Origin: Rhodobacteraceae bacterium EL53
Lineage (GTDB): Bacteria; Pseudomonadota; Alphaproteobacteria; Rhodobacterales; Rhodobacteraceae
Assembly (NCBI GenBank): GCA_900313015.1
Contig: OMPR01000007.1
Coordinates: 166,350 to 230,349 of the forward strand
Reading direction: 5' to 3'
Length of the DNA stretch: 64,000 bases
In this document: piece after piece, positions 35,049 through 44,407 of the stretch
How positions within the stretch are numbered: the first letter of the stretch is position 1
Layout: each line of letters begins with the position of its first letter
Translations under genes and position numbers: made by a program
Notes under the pieces: generated by a model
Databases searched by the model: none
What the model was told of the DNA's origin: nothing
What the model saw: the letters and a program-made list of their open reading frames with translations, nothing else

Positions 35049-36464
35049 CTACTGATTCAAGTCCTGTAACAGGCGACCGTGTTTACGGGTTTCGGAAATT
35101 ACGTCCCCGAAGGTCTCAAAATTTCGTGCCTTGAGCATGGGCAACATCTTGGTCAGTACCTCGGCCGTGGCCTGCGCGTCGCCAAGGGCTGTGTGACGCA
35201 ATGCGGTCGGAATGGTGACATCCAACCGATCACAAAGCGCGTCGAGCGTGTGGGTCTCGCTTGCACCAAACAGAACAGCGGATAACAGAACCGTATCAAG
35301 GATCGGGTGATCCCATGCGACGTCCATACGTTTGGCATGTCGACGCAAAAAGGCCATATCAAACGGGGCATTATGGGCCACAATGACAGCGTCGCGTGCA
35401 AAATGATGGAACGATCGCCCAGCATCACGAATATTCGGCGCGCTTTGAACCATGGCGTCACTTACACCGTGAACTTTGGTGGACGGAGGCGGAATTGGCA
35501 TGCCGGGGTCAACGAGCGTGTTGAGCACCTCTCCCTCGATGATACGCCCCCGCAGCATACGTACCGCGCCGATCTGGACAATTTCATCTTTGTGAGGGAG
35601 CAAGCCCGTTGTCTCGGTGTCGAACACGACAAAACAAAGATCGTCGATTGGGCGGGAGTCATATGGTGTTGCAGCGCGCTGCTCTAACAGGTCGAAGTCA
35701 AACACCAGCGGCCGCTGCGCCTCTGGCGCGACATCGAGCGTGACTGAATCCAATATCAACATGTAGCCAGACGCGTTTCCGAGCGGCTTCATTCGTGCAT
35801 CTATGTGTTGGGTGCCATCATGACCCAACAAGGGGCAGGTAACCTCCATGCCCGTTTTCACCAATTTGGCATAAGCCGCTTCGACAGTGGATTTGTCGAG
35901 GTAGTCAAACAATGAGGCATTCAAACGGGGTGGGGCGATCTGGGCCAGAAATTCTGCTGCCTGACCATCGTAGAGCACGATCTGATGCGAGGGGCTGACC
36001 AAAATCATAGCCAGTGGAATATCGGTGAGCAGGGCGCTCAACCGCTCTTTGTCCGCTGCAAGGCGGGCGGTTTCATTGGCAACGGTCTGGGCCGTTTCCA
36101 GCGTGGTGTCGCTGAGCTGTCCCGCCAACCCCGCTGCCGCCGGGGCCAGATCCCCCAGATATCGTGCGGCCTGTAAATCCATATCGTTTTGAATACCCGC
36201 ATGGGCACGGGCACGCATTTCTGCGGCGAGCCGTTCAATGGGTTTTGCCACGTTTTCATCAAACAGAAGCCAAACGCCGACAACCAAAGCCAACAGTCCA
36301 AAAATGGTTAACGTGCCGCTAAAAACAAACGCATCCAAAAGTGCGGGCGAACCCGCGCGCTGATACCCAACATAAAGGGAAAGGCCCGCAACAGCAGTGC
36401 CGCCAAAGGCCATAAAAACAAAGAACAAAAAGACACGCAGACGTAGGCTTAGGTGGGTCAGCAT
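35049..36464 (-). CDS. Membrane-anchored DEDDh 3'-5' exonuclease (DnaQ-like)
   Basis: This 471-aa protein has an unusual layout. Two transmembrane helices (about residues 10-31 and 45-67) precede a HAMP-like stretch (DENVAKPIERLAAEMRARAH), a coiled helix, and a PAS-like module (ALLTDIPLAMILVSPSHQIVLYDGQAAEFL). The C-terminal third is a DnaQ/epsilon-type exonuclease: VFDTETTGLLPHKDEIVQIG (first D and E), AHNAPFDMAFL (second D), and HTALGDAQATAEV (H and last D), so all catalytic residues are kept. It shares one base with the gene upstream (stop/start overlap). The sensor-like half suggests regulated cleavage of a nucleotide or nucleic acid near the membrane; the substrate is unknown. Confidence 0.88.
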   Translation of the reverse strand: MLTHLSLRLRVFLFFVFMAFGGTAVAGLSLYVGYQRAGSPALLDAFVFSGTLTIFGLLALVVGVWLLFDENVAKPIERLAAEMRARAHAGIQNDMDLQAARYLGDLAPAAAGLAGQLSDTTLETAQTVANETARLAADKERLSALLTDIPLAMILVSPSHQIVLYDGQAAEFLAQIAPPRLNASLFDYLDKSTVEAAYAKLVKTGMEVTCPLLGHDGTQHIDARMKPLGNASGYMLILDSVTLDVAPEAQRPLVFDFDLLEQRAATPYDSRPIDDLCFVVFDTETTGLLPHKDEIVQIGAVRMLRGRIIEGEVLNTLVDPGMPIPPPSTKVHGVSDAMVQSAPNIRDAGRSFHHFARDAVIVAHNAPFDMAFLRRHAKRMDVAWDHPILDTVLLSAVLFGASETHTLDALCDRLDVTIPTALRHTALGDAQATAEVLTKMLPMLKARNFETFGDVISETRKHGRLLQDLNQ

Positions 36465-36985
36465 TACACCGCCTCACACAACGCAGTCAGCACCGGATCA
36501 TCATGCGCAACCTGCACCCAGCTGGCATCAATCACAGCCCCTTCAGCATCAAAGTTTGCGCCATCAATCAGGTTGGCGCGACGTGCACCGGCGCAATCGG
36601 CCAGCACAGGCAATTTGTTGACAGGCGCCCAACGGCCAAAGAGGTAAAGATCCCCCAATCGCTGATCTGCCAGCTTTGGATTGCGTTGAATTGATGACGT
36701 ATCAATCGCAGCAAAACGATCCACAAACGGTACCGCATAGGTCCACGGGCGGATCATGCTTTTGTTTTCAACTTCCTGCACGACCTGCAGGCCGTCCGGC
36801 ATGCCATCTAGCGTGCGCCCATACCAGCTGTATTCGCTTGAAATGGTCACACCAATCATGGCCGCCCCGGCGGCGACGGGGGCAAACCAGCGCGGCAACC
36901 GCCCGCCCGTGGCCCGGTTGATCACCATCACAACGCCAGCCATGGCGATACCGGCAAATACAGTCGCAATTAATTCCAGAAACAT
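36464..36985 (-). CDS. Conserved membrane protein, function unknown
   Basis: This 173-aa protein starts with two hydrophobic helices (about residues 4-23 and 34-50, in APVAAGAAMIGVTISSEYSW). A soluble part of about 120 residues then includes GMPDGLQVVQEVENKSMIRPW and ADCAGARRANLIDG. It sits between the CNMP-CBS-DUF294 gene and the membrane exonuclease, and its stop overlaps the exonuclease start by 1 bp. The tight coupling suggests a shared role. I do not recognise the family. Confidence 0.78.
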   Translation of the reverse strand: MFLELIATVFAGIAMAGVVMVINRATGGRLPRWFAPVAAGAAMIGVTISSEYSWYGRTLDGMPDGLQVVQEVENKSMIRPWTYAVPFVDRFAAIDTSSIQRNPKLADQRLGDLYLFGRWAPVNKLPVLADCAGARRANLIDGANFDAEGAVIDASWVQVAHDDPVLTALCEAV

Positions 36986-37046
36986 CGCGTTGCTCTCCTG
37001 CTTCTGATGTTTTTCGTTTCATTCTTATTCGGTGGGCCTGCTGCTG

Positions 37047-38870
37047 TTAGCTGAGCATGCCTTTGCCGTGGCCCACGGCCGATTGCATCGTCTTTACCAC
37101 AACAAAGGCATCGCGCAGATGACTTCGCTCAAAGTCGGACAGATCGGCGGGGGGCAGATAGTTGTCGGGGGCTTTCCCCGCCTTGACCAGCGCAACCTGA
37201 TGTTCCAACCGGGTTTCCGCGATCAGATCATAGGCATCCAACAAGTCACGTGCGCCCGATGGGCTGAGTACACCTGCGGCTTCGGCGGCTTTCAGTCGGG
37301 CGCGGGTGTTGGCCTCGGGCAGTTTTCCCTGCAAGGAATAGACCCGGCCCAGATCCACGACGGGTACGACGCCGTTATGTTTCAGATCCAGCTGGTTTTT
37401 GTGCTCGCCCGAGCGAATGGTGGCAAACCCGCGCAACAGCCCCAGTGGAGGTGTGTGTTTCAAAGAGTTCGAAATCATATGCGCAACAAAGATCGAGTTC
37501 TTTGCAGCAGCCCCGAGCGTGTCGGTTTGCAGATCTTCGAACAGATCAAAATTGCCCCCGATAGGGCGCAGATCAAACATGACGCTGGCCAGCATTTGCG
37601 CCTCGGGGCTGGGCTTAGCGATCCAGCCAGCGAAATAGTCACGCCAGACCCGGACGGGCTGACACCAGCGGGGATTGGTCGCCATCATGTCGCCGGGGCA
37701 GTAGAAATAACCACAGACATCGAGGCCGTCGCTGACAAATTTCGCCAACTCGGCGAAATAGGGCATGTCTGCCTCGATCACCGTATCATCCAGCATCAAA
37801 CAGTTGTCTTGGTCGCTGACACCGGTCTGTTCTTGGCGTCCTTGCGATCCGCACGCCAACCAGAGATAGGGCACGGGGGCCGCGCCAAGCTTTGCTTCGG
37901 CCAAGGTCAGCAACCGGCGGGTCACTGTGTCTGCGATGTCGGTGATCAGACGCGTGACCACCTCATGCCGGTTTCCACCAGCCACCAACTGCACCAGCAG
38001 ACGTGGGATTTCGGCGGTGACTTTAGCCATCTCTTCGGCGCTGCCCGCGCGTGCAATTGCTCTGACCAGTTCTGCGGAACTGACGGCTTGAAACCGGGTC
38101 AGATCGGTCTGGGTGACGATGCCGACCAGCCGGTTTCCTTCGGTGATCGGGATGTGACCGATGTGGTGTTCCATCATCGCATGCAGCACATCCGAGCCTA
38201 TGGCGCTTGGGGACAGGGTTAGAGGCGCAGAGGTCATGATCTGTGCCACGGGGGTCGACGGGGGCAGGGCCTCGGCAACCACTTTGCCTGACAGATCACG
38301 GGTGGTTAGAATGCCGTGCAAAGCGTCGCCTTGCGTGATGCAAAGAGATGAGATCTTGCGCGTGCGCATGAGTATTGCAGCATCTTGCGCTGAGGTTTCG
38401 GGCGGGCAGGTCGCCGGATTGCGTGCCATCAGGGTATCGACCGGGCTGGTGGCCAGGGACTCCTGCTGAGGGCGCGGTCCACGGCCACGGTTAAAGAACT
38501 TGGCGACAACGTCGTGGGTGTCCAGCAGTTCAGAAAACAGCGCAGAGGGTACAACAAGCAGGATGGAATGCGCATCTGCACGGGCGCTGGTGACGGCTTT
38601 GCCATCGCGCAGCAGGCCACGTTCCCCAAAGGAGTTGCGTAAGCCAAGATGGGACACAACGACATCATTTTCGTCGGTGATTTCCACCTGTCCTTCGTAG
38701 ATCAAAAACAGACCGGGCAGGGCATCGCCCAGATCATAGATCGAGAAGTCCTGTTCCACTTCCCACGCGTCCAATTGGGGCGCGATGGTTTCCAGAACAT
38801 CCAATGGAAGTGCATCATAAGGGTGCACGGATTTCAGGAAACGGGTGACTTGCGCTGGGGTCAAAGGCAT
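37047..38870 (-). CDS. CNMP-CBS-DUF294 nucleotidyltransferase-like regulator
   Basis: The 607-aa cytoplasmic protein has three modules. A cyclic-nucleotide-binding-like domain (about residues 12-125) contains GQVEITDENDVVVSHLGLRNSFGERGLL. A CBS pair (about 145-265) follows, with VDTLMARNPATCPPE and VAQIMTSAPLTLSPS. A DUF294/GlnD-like nucleotidyltransferase domain then shows WLACGSQGRQEQTGVSDQDN (the G-S and D-x-D residues of the fold) and a C-terminal substrate-binding half. Such proteins are often found beside ActP-type symporters, as here (its start is 114 bp past the symporter stop, across a terminator). Probably a sensor that modifies a partner; target unknown. Confidence 0.9.
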   Translation of the reverse strand: MPLTPAQVTRFLKSVHPYDALPLDVLETIAPQLDAWEVEQDFSIYDLGDALPGLFLIYEGQVEITDENDVVVSHLGLRNSFGERGLLRDGKAVTSARADAHSILLVVPSALFSELLDTHDVVAKFFNRGRGPRPQQESLATSPVDTLMARNPATCPPETSAQDAAILMRTRKISSLCITQGDALHGILTTRDLSGKVVAEALPPSTPVAQIMTSAPLTLSPSAIGSDVLHAMMEHHIGHIPITEGNRLVGIVTQTDLTRFQAVSSAELVRAIARAGSAEEMAKVTAEIPRLLVQLVAGGNRHEVVTRLITDIADTVTRRLLTLAEAKLGAAPVPYLWLACGSQGRQEQTGVSDQDNCLMLDDTVIEADMPYFAELAKFVSDGLDVCGYFYCPGDMMATNPRWCQPVRVWRDYFAGWIAKPSPEAQMLASVMFDLRPIGGNFDLFEDLQTDTLGAAAKNSIFVAHMISNSLKHTPPLGLLRGFATIRSGEHKNQLDLKHNGVVPVVDLGRVYSLQGKLPEANTRARLKAAEAAGVLSPSGARDLLDAYDLIAETRLEHQVALVKAGKAPDNYLPPADLSDFERSHLRDAFVVVKTMQSAVGHGKGMLS

Positions 38871-38884
38871 CGGTTGCGACCTTG

Positions 38885-38929
38885 ATAAAAATGAAAAAGG
38901 TCCCGCCCGGAACGATACCGGGCGGGACC
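38885..38929 (-). terminator. Rho-independent terminator of the symporter transcript
   Basis: A perfect 12-bp stem, GGTCCCGCCCGG with CCGGGCGGGACC, and loop of 7 nt is followed, read on the minus strand, by TTTTTCATTTTT. It ends the acs-to-symporter side before the DUF294 gene, 55 bp after the symporter stop. Confidence 0.93.
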
Positions 38930-38984
38930 AAGGGCTCAGGAAGGGCCTGTCTTAGATGGGAGGGAGAAAGACCGACCCTGCACC

Positions 38985-40769
38985 TCAGTGATCCTGAGCT
39001 GCGCCTGCGCCCCGGGGGATACGCACGCTTTCGACCAGGTCTTTGATTTCCTGCGGGGTTTCTTTGGTCATGCCGGCTACGATGTAGGCGACAGCAAAGT
39101 TAACCGCAGCACCAATCGCGCCGAACGATGTCGATTTGATGGTCCCCAACAGTGGGTCTGCATCGGTGAACGAGTTGGTACCTGGTACAAAGAACCAGCC
39201 TTTGTGCAGGAAGATGTAGAGGAGTGTTACACCCAGACCAGCCAACATACCTGCCACGGCACCGGTGTTGTTAATCTTCTTGGAGAAGATACCCATCATC
39301 AGAGCCGGGAAGATCGACGCCGCTGCCAGACCAAACGCAAGTGCCACTGTCTGAGCCGCAAAGCCGGGAGGGTTTAGACCCAGGTAAGTCGCGATGGCAA
39401 TCGCCACACCCATGGCAATACGCGCCGACAACAGTTCGCTCTTTTCCGAAATCTGCGGATTGATCGAACCTTTGATCAAGTCATGCGATACCGCAGACGA
39501 GATCGCCAGCAACAGACCCGCCGCAGTGGACAGAGCCGCCGCAAGACCACCCGCAGCCACCAGACCGATTACCCAGCTGGGCAGGTTGGCGATTTCAGGG
39601 TTGGCCAGAACCAGAATGTCACGGTTGAACTTGGTCAATTCGTTGCCGCTCCAGCCTTTTTCAGCTGCTTTGGCCTGCATGTCCGCGTTCTTGTCGTTGT
39701 AGTACTGGATCTTGCCGTCGCCGTTCTTGTCTTCCCAATTCAGCAGACCGGTTTTCTGCCATGTGGCCATCCAGTCATAACGAGGCTCGTTTTCGATCAT
39801 TTCAACCGAAACAGCGTCGCCATCTGTGCCATTGGGCCACATCATGTCGGTGATGTTCAGACGCGCCATGGCACCAACCGCAGGAGCGGTGAGATACAGC
39901 AGAGCGATGAACACCAGGGCCCAACCCGCAGACCAACGTGCATCAGCAACGCGAGGTACGGTGAAGAAGCGCATGATGACGTGGGGCAGACCCGCGGTGC
40001 CGATCATCAGCGACAGGGTGAACAGAACCATGTTCAACGTGTCTGCGTGATGGGTCGTGTACTCGTTAAAGCCAAGTTCCGCTACAATGGCGTCCAGTTT
40101 CTGCAGCAGTGGCTCACCGGATGCGACGTGATCACCAAACAGACCCAGTGCAGGGATCGGGTTGCCGGTCAGCTGCAGCGAGATAAAGATCGCCGGGATG
40201 GTGTAGGCCATGATCAGAACAACGTACTGAGCAACCTGTGTGTATGTTACACCCTTCATGCCGCCAAACACCGCGTAAGCAAAAACAACACAAGCACCGA
40301 TCAACAGACCGGTTGTGTTGGACACTTCGAGGAAGCGACCAAAGGCAACGCCAACGCCGGTCATCTGACCGATTACGTAGGTGGTCGAGGCAACGATCAG
40401 ACAGATCACAGCGACGATGCGCGCGGTGGGCGAGTAGAACCGGTCACCGATGAACTCGGATACGGTGAACTTGCCGAATTTACGCAGGTAAGGTGCCAGC
40501 AGCAAGGCCAGCAGAACGTAGCCACCGGTCCAGCCCATCAGGAAGGATGAGTTGTCGTACCCGGTAAAGGCAATCAGACCCGCCATCGAGATGAACGAGG
40601 CCGCCGACATCCAGTCAGCCGCAGTGGCCATACCGTTGGTAACGGGGTGAACGCCGCGACCCGCAGCGTAGAATTCCGACGTAGAACCCGCGCGGGCCCA
40701 GATCGCGATGCCGATGTAGAGCGCGAAAGACGCGCCAACAAACAGCAGGTTGATGGTGAACTGGTCCAT
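38985..40769 (-). CDS. Sodium:solute symporter, ActP-like (acetate/monocarboxylate)
   Basis: This is a multi-spanning inner-membrane symporter of the SSS family, VC_2705 subfamily, 594 aa with about 13 membrane segments. Family blocks are GRGVHPVTNGMATAADWMSA near the N-terminus and GGLAAALSTAAGLLLAISSA in the middle. A long periplasmic or cytoplasmic insert (about residues 305-365, DENKN-rich) is typical of this subfamily. ATG 40769 follows GAGGAGGAATAAG, which also contains the stop of the DUF4212 gene, so the pair is coupled. Acetate is the likely substrate because acs lies upstream; this is inference from context. Confidence 0.9.
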   Translation of the reverse strand: MDQFTINLLFVGASFALYIGIAIWARAGSTSEFYAAGRGVHPVTNGMATAADWMSAASFISMAGLIAFTGYDNSSFLMGWTGGYVLLALLLAPYLRKFGKFTVSEFIGDRFYSPTARIVAVICLIVASTTYVIGQMTGVGVAFGRFLEVSNTTGLLIGACVVFAYAVFGGMKGVTYTQVAQYVVLIMAYTIPAIFISLQLTGNPIPALGLFGDHVASGEPLLQKLDAIVAELGFNEYTTHHADTLNMVLFTLSLMIGTAGLPHVIMRFFTVPRVADARWSAGWALVFIALLYLTAPAVGAMARLNITDMMWPNGTDGDAVSVEMIENEPRYDWMATWQKTGLLNWEDKNGDGKIQYYNDKNADMQAKAAEKGWSGNELTKFNRDILVLANPEIANLPSWVIGLVAAGGLAAALSTAAGLLLAISSAVSHDLIKGSINPQISEKSELLSARIAMGVAIAIATYLGLNPPGFAAQTVALAFGLAAASIFPALMMGIFSKKINNTGAVAGMLAGLGVTLLYIFLHKGWFFVPGTNSFTDADPLLGTIKSTSFGAIGAAVNFAVAYIVAGMTKETPQEIKDLVESVRIPRGAGAAQDH

Positions 40770-40770
40770 C

Positions 40771-41055
40771 TTATTCCTCCTCAACGCCGAATTCGGCGTC
40801 CAGCTTGTTCATGCGCCAAGCGTAGTTAAAGATCAGCGCCAGAAAGACGAGGATCGAACCCTGCTGAGCAAACCAGAAGCCCAGATCGGTACCGCCGACG
40901 GCAATGCCCGACAGCAGCGGGCGCAGCAAAATGCCGAACCCAAATGACACAACAGCCCAGATCACCAGGCTGATGAGAATAATCCGCACATTTGCCGCCC
41001 AATAGGCTTTGTCGGCCTCGGCCACCTGTGCAGGTGTTGTTGTTTGATCCGCCAT
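40771..41055 (-). CDS. DUF4212 small subunit of the symporter
   Basis: This 94-aa protein has two transmembrane helices (about residues 22-44 and 54-76, in FWFAQQGSILVFLALIFNYAW) joined by a short loop, with a charged N- and C-terminus (FGVEEE). DUF4212 proteins occur directly upstream of VC_2705-type symporters, sometimes described as a putative small subunit. Its stop lies one base before the symporter start, and the EEE codons provide that gene's Shine-Dalgarno sequence. Confidence 0.93.
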   Translation of the reverse strand: MADQTTTPAQVAEADKAYWAANVRIILISLVIWAVVSFGFGILLRPLLSGIAVGGTDLGFWFAQQGSILVFLALIFNYAWRMNKLDAEFGVEEE

Positions 41056-41201
41056 ACTGCGGGCCCTCCTTTGCTTCCTCCTGATTTGGCCGCTTGCGGA
41101 GCGGACAAACCTTCTCTGTTTGCCTACGTTCGGTATCGCGAAACGCAGACATAACTCCTCCAGTCCGCCAAGGCGGTCCTTCGGGTATTGCTGTATTGGA
41201 A

Positions 41202-41238
41202 CCGAGGCCCCAAAGCCGGGGGGGCGTTGAGGCCTCGG
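41202..41238. repeat. Hairpin between adk and the DUF4212 gene
   Basis: An 8-bp perfect stem, CCGAGGCC with GGCCTCGG, encloses a second GC-rich segment (CCCC...GGGGGGGC). There is no T run on the minus strand. It may be an mRNA-processing or partial-termination site in the 190-bp gap between adk and the symporter genes. Confidence 0.5.
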
Positions 41239-41245
41239 GCCTTAG

Positions 41246-41929
41246 TTACGCCATTGCAGACGTAACGATGTCGTTCAGACCTTGAGCGATCTCGTCGATC
41301 TGACCCATGGCATTGATGGTTTTAAGGGCACCCTTGCCATCGTAATAGGCGATTAGGGGCGCGGTTTGTGCGTGATACGCCTCGAGCCGGCTGGCAACGG
41401 TTTCGGCGTTGTCATCAGCGCGACGCTTCATGTCGGTGCTACCGCATTTGTCACAGGTGCCTGCTGTTGCGGGCTTCTTAAAGCTGTCGTGATAGCCTTC
41501 GCCACAGCTGCCACAGGTGTAACGACCCGAGATGCGGGTGACCATTTCGGCGTCCTGCACCTCAAGACTGATGGCGGCGTTGATCTTTTGACCGGTCGAG
41601 GCCAGAAGATCGTCCAGCGCCTGCGCCTGTACGGTTGTACGGGGGAAGCCATCAAGAATGACGCCCTTGGCACAATCAGCTTCGCTCAAACGATCCCGCA
41701 GAATGGCGATGACGATTTCATCAGACACAAGATCTCCGGCTTCCATCACCGCCTTGGCAGCTTTGCCTGCATCGGTGCCAGCCGCAACAGCGGCCCGCAG
41801 CAGATCACCAGTAGACAGTTGTACAAGGCCAAATTTCTCTTCGAGCATACGGGCTTGCGTGCCCTTCCCGGCGCCCGGAGGGCCGAGAAGGATCAAAACA
41901 GCGGGTGTGGTCAATACGGCAGCATCCAT
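41246..41929 (-). CDS. adk: Adenylate kinase
   Basis: The 227-aa enzyme interconverts ATP and AMP with two ADP. The P-loop is GPPGAGKGTQ (residues 16-25), and LDGFPRT (92-98) marks the core. The LID domain is a zinc type with C139, C142, C159 and C162 in YTCGSCGEG and TCDKCG. It starts 5 bp after acs ends, on the same strand. The pairing makes sense because acetyl-CoA synthetase produces AMP, which Adk recycles. A second adk near the ribosomal operon is usual in this group, so this may be an acetate-dedicated copy. Confidence 0.94.
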   Translation of the reverse strand: MDAAVLTTPAVLILLGPPGAGKGTQARMLEEKFGLVQLSTGDLLRAAVAAGTDAGKAAKAVMEAGDLVSDEIVIAILRDRLSEADCAKGVILDGFPRTTVQAQALDDLLASTGQKINAAISLEVQDAEMVTRISGRYTCGSCGEGYHDSFKKPATAGTCDKCGSTDMKRRADDNAETVASRLEAYHAQTAPLIAYYDGKGALKTINAMGQIDEIAQGLNDIVTSAMA

Positions 41930-41934
41930 CCCAA

Positions 41935-43902
41935 TTACCCCTTGTTCGCGCGGTTTTCGATCAGGTCATCCACGACCGACGGATCGGCAAGTGTCGAGGT
42001 ATCGCCAAGCGCACCAAAATCGTTCTCGGCAATCTTGCGCAGAATACGGCGCATGATCTTACCAGAGCGGGTTTTGGGCAGACCGGGTGACCATTGGATC
42101 ACATCTGGCGAAGCAATCGGGCCGATTTCCGTCCGCACCCAAGTGCGCAGTTCTTTCAGCAATTCATCGCTTGGTTCGCGGTCGTTCATCAAGGTGACGT
42201 AGCAATAGATGCCCTGACCTTTGATTTCGTGCGGATACCCAACGACAGCGGCTTCGGCCACTGCGGCATGCGCCACCAGCGCGCTTTCAACTTCGGCGGT
42301 GCCCATACGGTGACCGGAGACGTTGATCACGTCATCAACGCGGCCAGTGATCCAGTAATCGCCATCGGCATCTCGCTTACAGCCGTCACCGGTGAAATAG
42401 TAGCCTTTGTAATCCGCGAAATAGGTCTTTTGGAACCGCTCATGATCACCCCAGACGGTGCGCATCTGACCGGGCCAGCTGTCCTTGATGCACAAAACAC
42501 CTTCGACATCATTGCCGCTTATTTCTTCGCCGGACTGGGGGTCCAAAACAACGGGGAGAATGCCAAAGAAGGGTTTCATTGCTGAACCAGGCTTCATCGC
42601 ATGGGCGCCGGGCAGGGGAGTCATCAAGTGACCACCGGTTTCAGTCTGCCACCACGTGTCAACGATCGGGCAGCGACCACCGCCGACGACTTCGTTGTAC
42701 CAGTTCCAGGCTTCGGGGTTGATTGGTTCCCCCACGGTGCCAAGCGTGCGCAGCGAAGACAGGTCACATTTCTCGACCCATTCGTTGCCCTGGCCCATCA
42801 GTGCGCGTAAGGCGGTTGGGGCGGTGTAGAACTGGTTGACTTTGTGCTTTTCGCAAACCTGCCAAAACCGGCTAGCATCAGGATAGGTAGGTACACCTTC
42901 GAACATCAGAGTGGTTGCGCCATTGGCCAATGGGCCATAGACGATATAGCTGTGGCCTGTAACCCAACCCACATCAGCGGTACACCAGTAGACGTCGCCT
43001 TCGTGGTAATCAAAGGTAATCTCCTGTGTCATCGCCGCATAGACAAGATAACCACCGGTGGTGTGGACAACGCCTTTGGGCTGACCCGTAGAGCCTGAGG
43101 TATAGAGAATGAACAGCGGATCTTCGGCGTTCATCTCGGCAGGTTTGCAATAGTCGCTGGCCTCAAGTGCCATCTCGTTATAGTCGAAATCACGACCGTC
43201 GATCCAAGTGGTTTGACCGCCAGTGCGCTTGACCACCAGACACTTCACATCGTCTTTGCAGTGCAGCAGGGCCGCATCGACGTTGGATTTCAAGGGGGTC
43301 TTGCGTCCGCCGCGCGGGGCCTCGTCCGCGGTGATCACAACCTTGGCGTCACATCCGTTTACCCGCGCCGCGAGTGCGTCTGAGGAGAAGCCCGCGAAAA
43401 CGATGGAATGGATCGCTCCGATACGTGCACAGGCCAGCATTGCATAGGCGGCTTCGGGGATCATCGGGAGGTAAATGATAACCCGGTCACCTTTGCGTAC
43501 GCCCATCGTTTCCAGAATGTTGGCCATCCGGGATACGCTGCCGTGCAACTGTTTATAAGTGATGTGCTGTGCGGTTTCGTTCGGATCATCAGGTTCAAAG
43601 ATGATCGCGGTCTGGTCGCCACGTGTTTCCAGATGACGGTCGATACAGTTGGCCGCGACGTTCAGGGTGCCGTCAGCATACCAGTTGATTGCTACATCGC
43701 CAAAGTTGTAGTTGACGTCTTTGACCTTGGTAAAAGGTTTGATCCAGTCGATGCGCTTGCCGTGCTCTCCCCAGAACGCGTCCGGGTCGCTGATCGACGC
43801 GTTATACATCTCTTCGTATTTTGCGGCGTCTACATGGGCGCGGGCAACTGTTTCTGCCGATGGCGGAAAGACCGTGTTTTCGGTCTGAGCAGGCGTTGTC
43901 AT
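41935..43902 (-). CDS. acs: Acetyl-CoA synthetase (AMP-forming)
   Basis: This 655-aa enzyme activates acetate to acetyl-CoA through acetyl-AMP. Family motifs are [20 protein letters not shown] (P-loop), [33 protein letters not shown] and the C-terminal SGKIMRR, whose lysine is acetylated in regulated homologues. ATG 43902 (MTTPAQ) follows GGGAGGAG; a longer frame to 43941 has no ribosome site. It is the first gene of a minus-strand series with adk, DUF4212 and the symporter. Confidence 0.97.
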   Translation of the reverse strand: MTTPAQTENTVFPPSAETVARAHVDAAKYEEMYNASISDPDAFWGEHGKRIDWIKPFTKVKDVNYNFGDVAINWYADGTLNVAANCIDRHLETRGDQTAIIFEPDDPNETAQHITYKQLHGSVSRMANILETMGVRKGDRVIIYLPMIPEAAYAMLACARIGAIHSIVFAGFSSDALAARVNGCDAKVVITADEAPRGGRKTPLKSNVDAALLHCKDDVKCLVVKRTGGQTTWIDGRDFDYNEMALEASDYCKPAEMNAEDPLFILYTSGSTGQPKGVVHTTGGYLVYAAMTQEITFDYHEGDVYWCTADVGWVTGHSYIVYGPLANGATTLMFEGVPTYPDASRFWQVCEKHKVNQFYTAPTALRALMGQGNEWVEKCDLSSLRTLGTVGEPINPEAWNWYNEVVGGGRCPIVDTWWQTETGGHLMTPLPGAHAMKPGSAMKPFFGILPVVLDPQSGEEISGNDVEGVLCIKDSWPGQMRTVWGDHERFQKTYFADYKGYYFTGDGCKRDADGDYWITGRVDDVINVSGHRMGTAEVESALVAHAAVAEAAVVGYPHEIKGQGIYCYVTLMNDREPSDELLKELRTWVRTEIGPIASPDVIQWSPGLPKTRSGKIMRRILRKIAENDFGALGDTSTLADPSVVDDLIENRANKG

Positions 43903-44407
43903 TTGAGGCTCCTCCCTCTGACTGTTTTTTAGGTGACCCAACTTCCGTTTAAGTGGCGCAAGTTGTGATCGGTTCCATCCCAGCCCAAATAATAGGCGGG
44001 TTTGAAAATAAGTGAATAACTTACGGGAATATAACGATTTGCTTGTAAAGTTTTTTCGTTAACTCCGTGGATTTTGTAAATCTTACTTTCTTAACAGGCC
44101 TAAGCCCCAATGTGGGCAGGGATTTAGGTGTCAATGATGTCTTACCTCTTGACGAGGGCAATGCAACCCGACCGCCTGCCGCAGGGTCAAATTCAGGATT
44201 GTGCAGGTGTGACATATTGTTTCGGAGCGGACATGAAAGCCGCAATTAAGCTGCGCGGTCGCGCCCCATGAGTCGGATTTCAGACGCCAAAACAGGGCTG
44301 GAACCTAGCGGAAGAGCAGGGTTCGGGGCTTGGCAGGCTCACACCTTAACGTTAGCCTGCTTTCCAAGCGACCAGCCTTTATCGGTCGCACGAATGGGAG
44401 AGACTTA
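43903..44407. other. Divergent promoter region between acs and dctP, with structured leader
   Basis: About 500 bp without a gene. The AT-rich stretch around 44000-44095 likely holds both divergent promoters. Nearer dctP, two inverted repeats sit in the probable 5' leader: GCAGGCT/AGCCTGC (44333-44360) and GCGACC/GGTCGC (44368-44389), just before the GGGAGAG ribosome site. No known operator was recognised. Confidence 0.5.

Noticed and set aside
37032-38222. Plus-strand open frame opposite the DUF294 gene
   Set aside because: The minus-strand product has three recognisable domains; the plus frame has none.
39483-40550. Plus-strand open frame opposite the symporter
   Set aside because: The composition is Gln/Arg/His-rich and without membrane segments or motifs, while the opposite strand is a clear SSS symporter.
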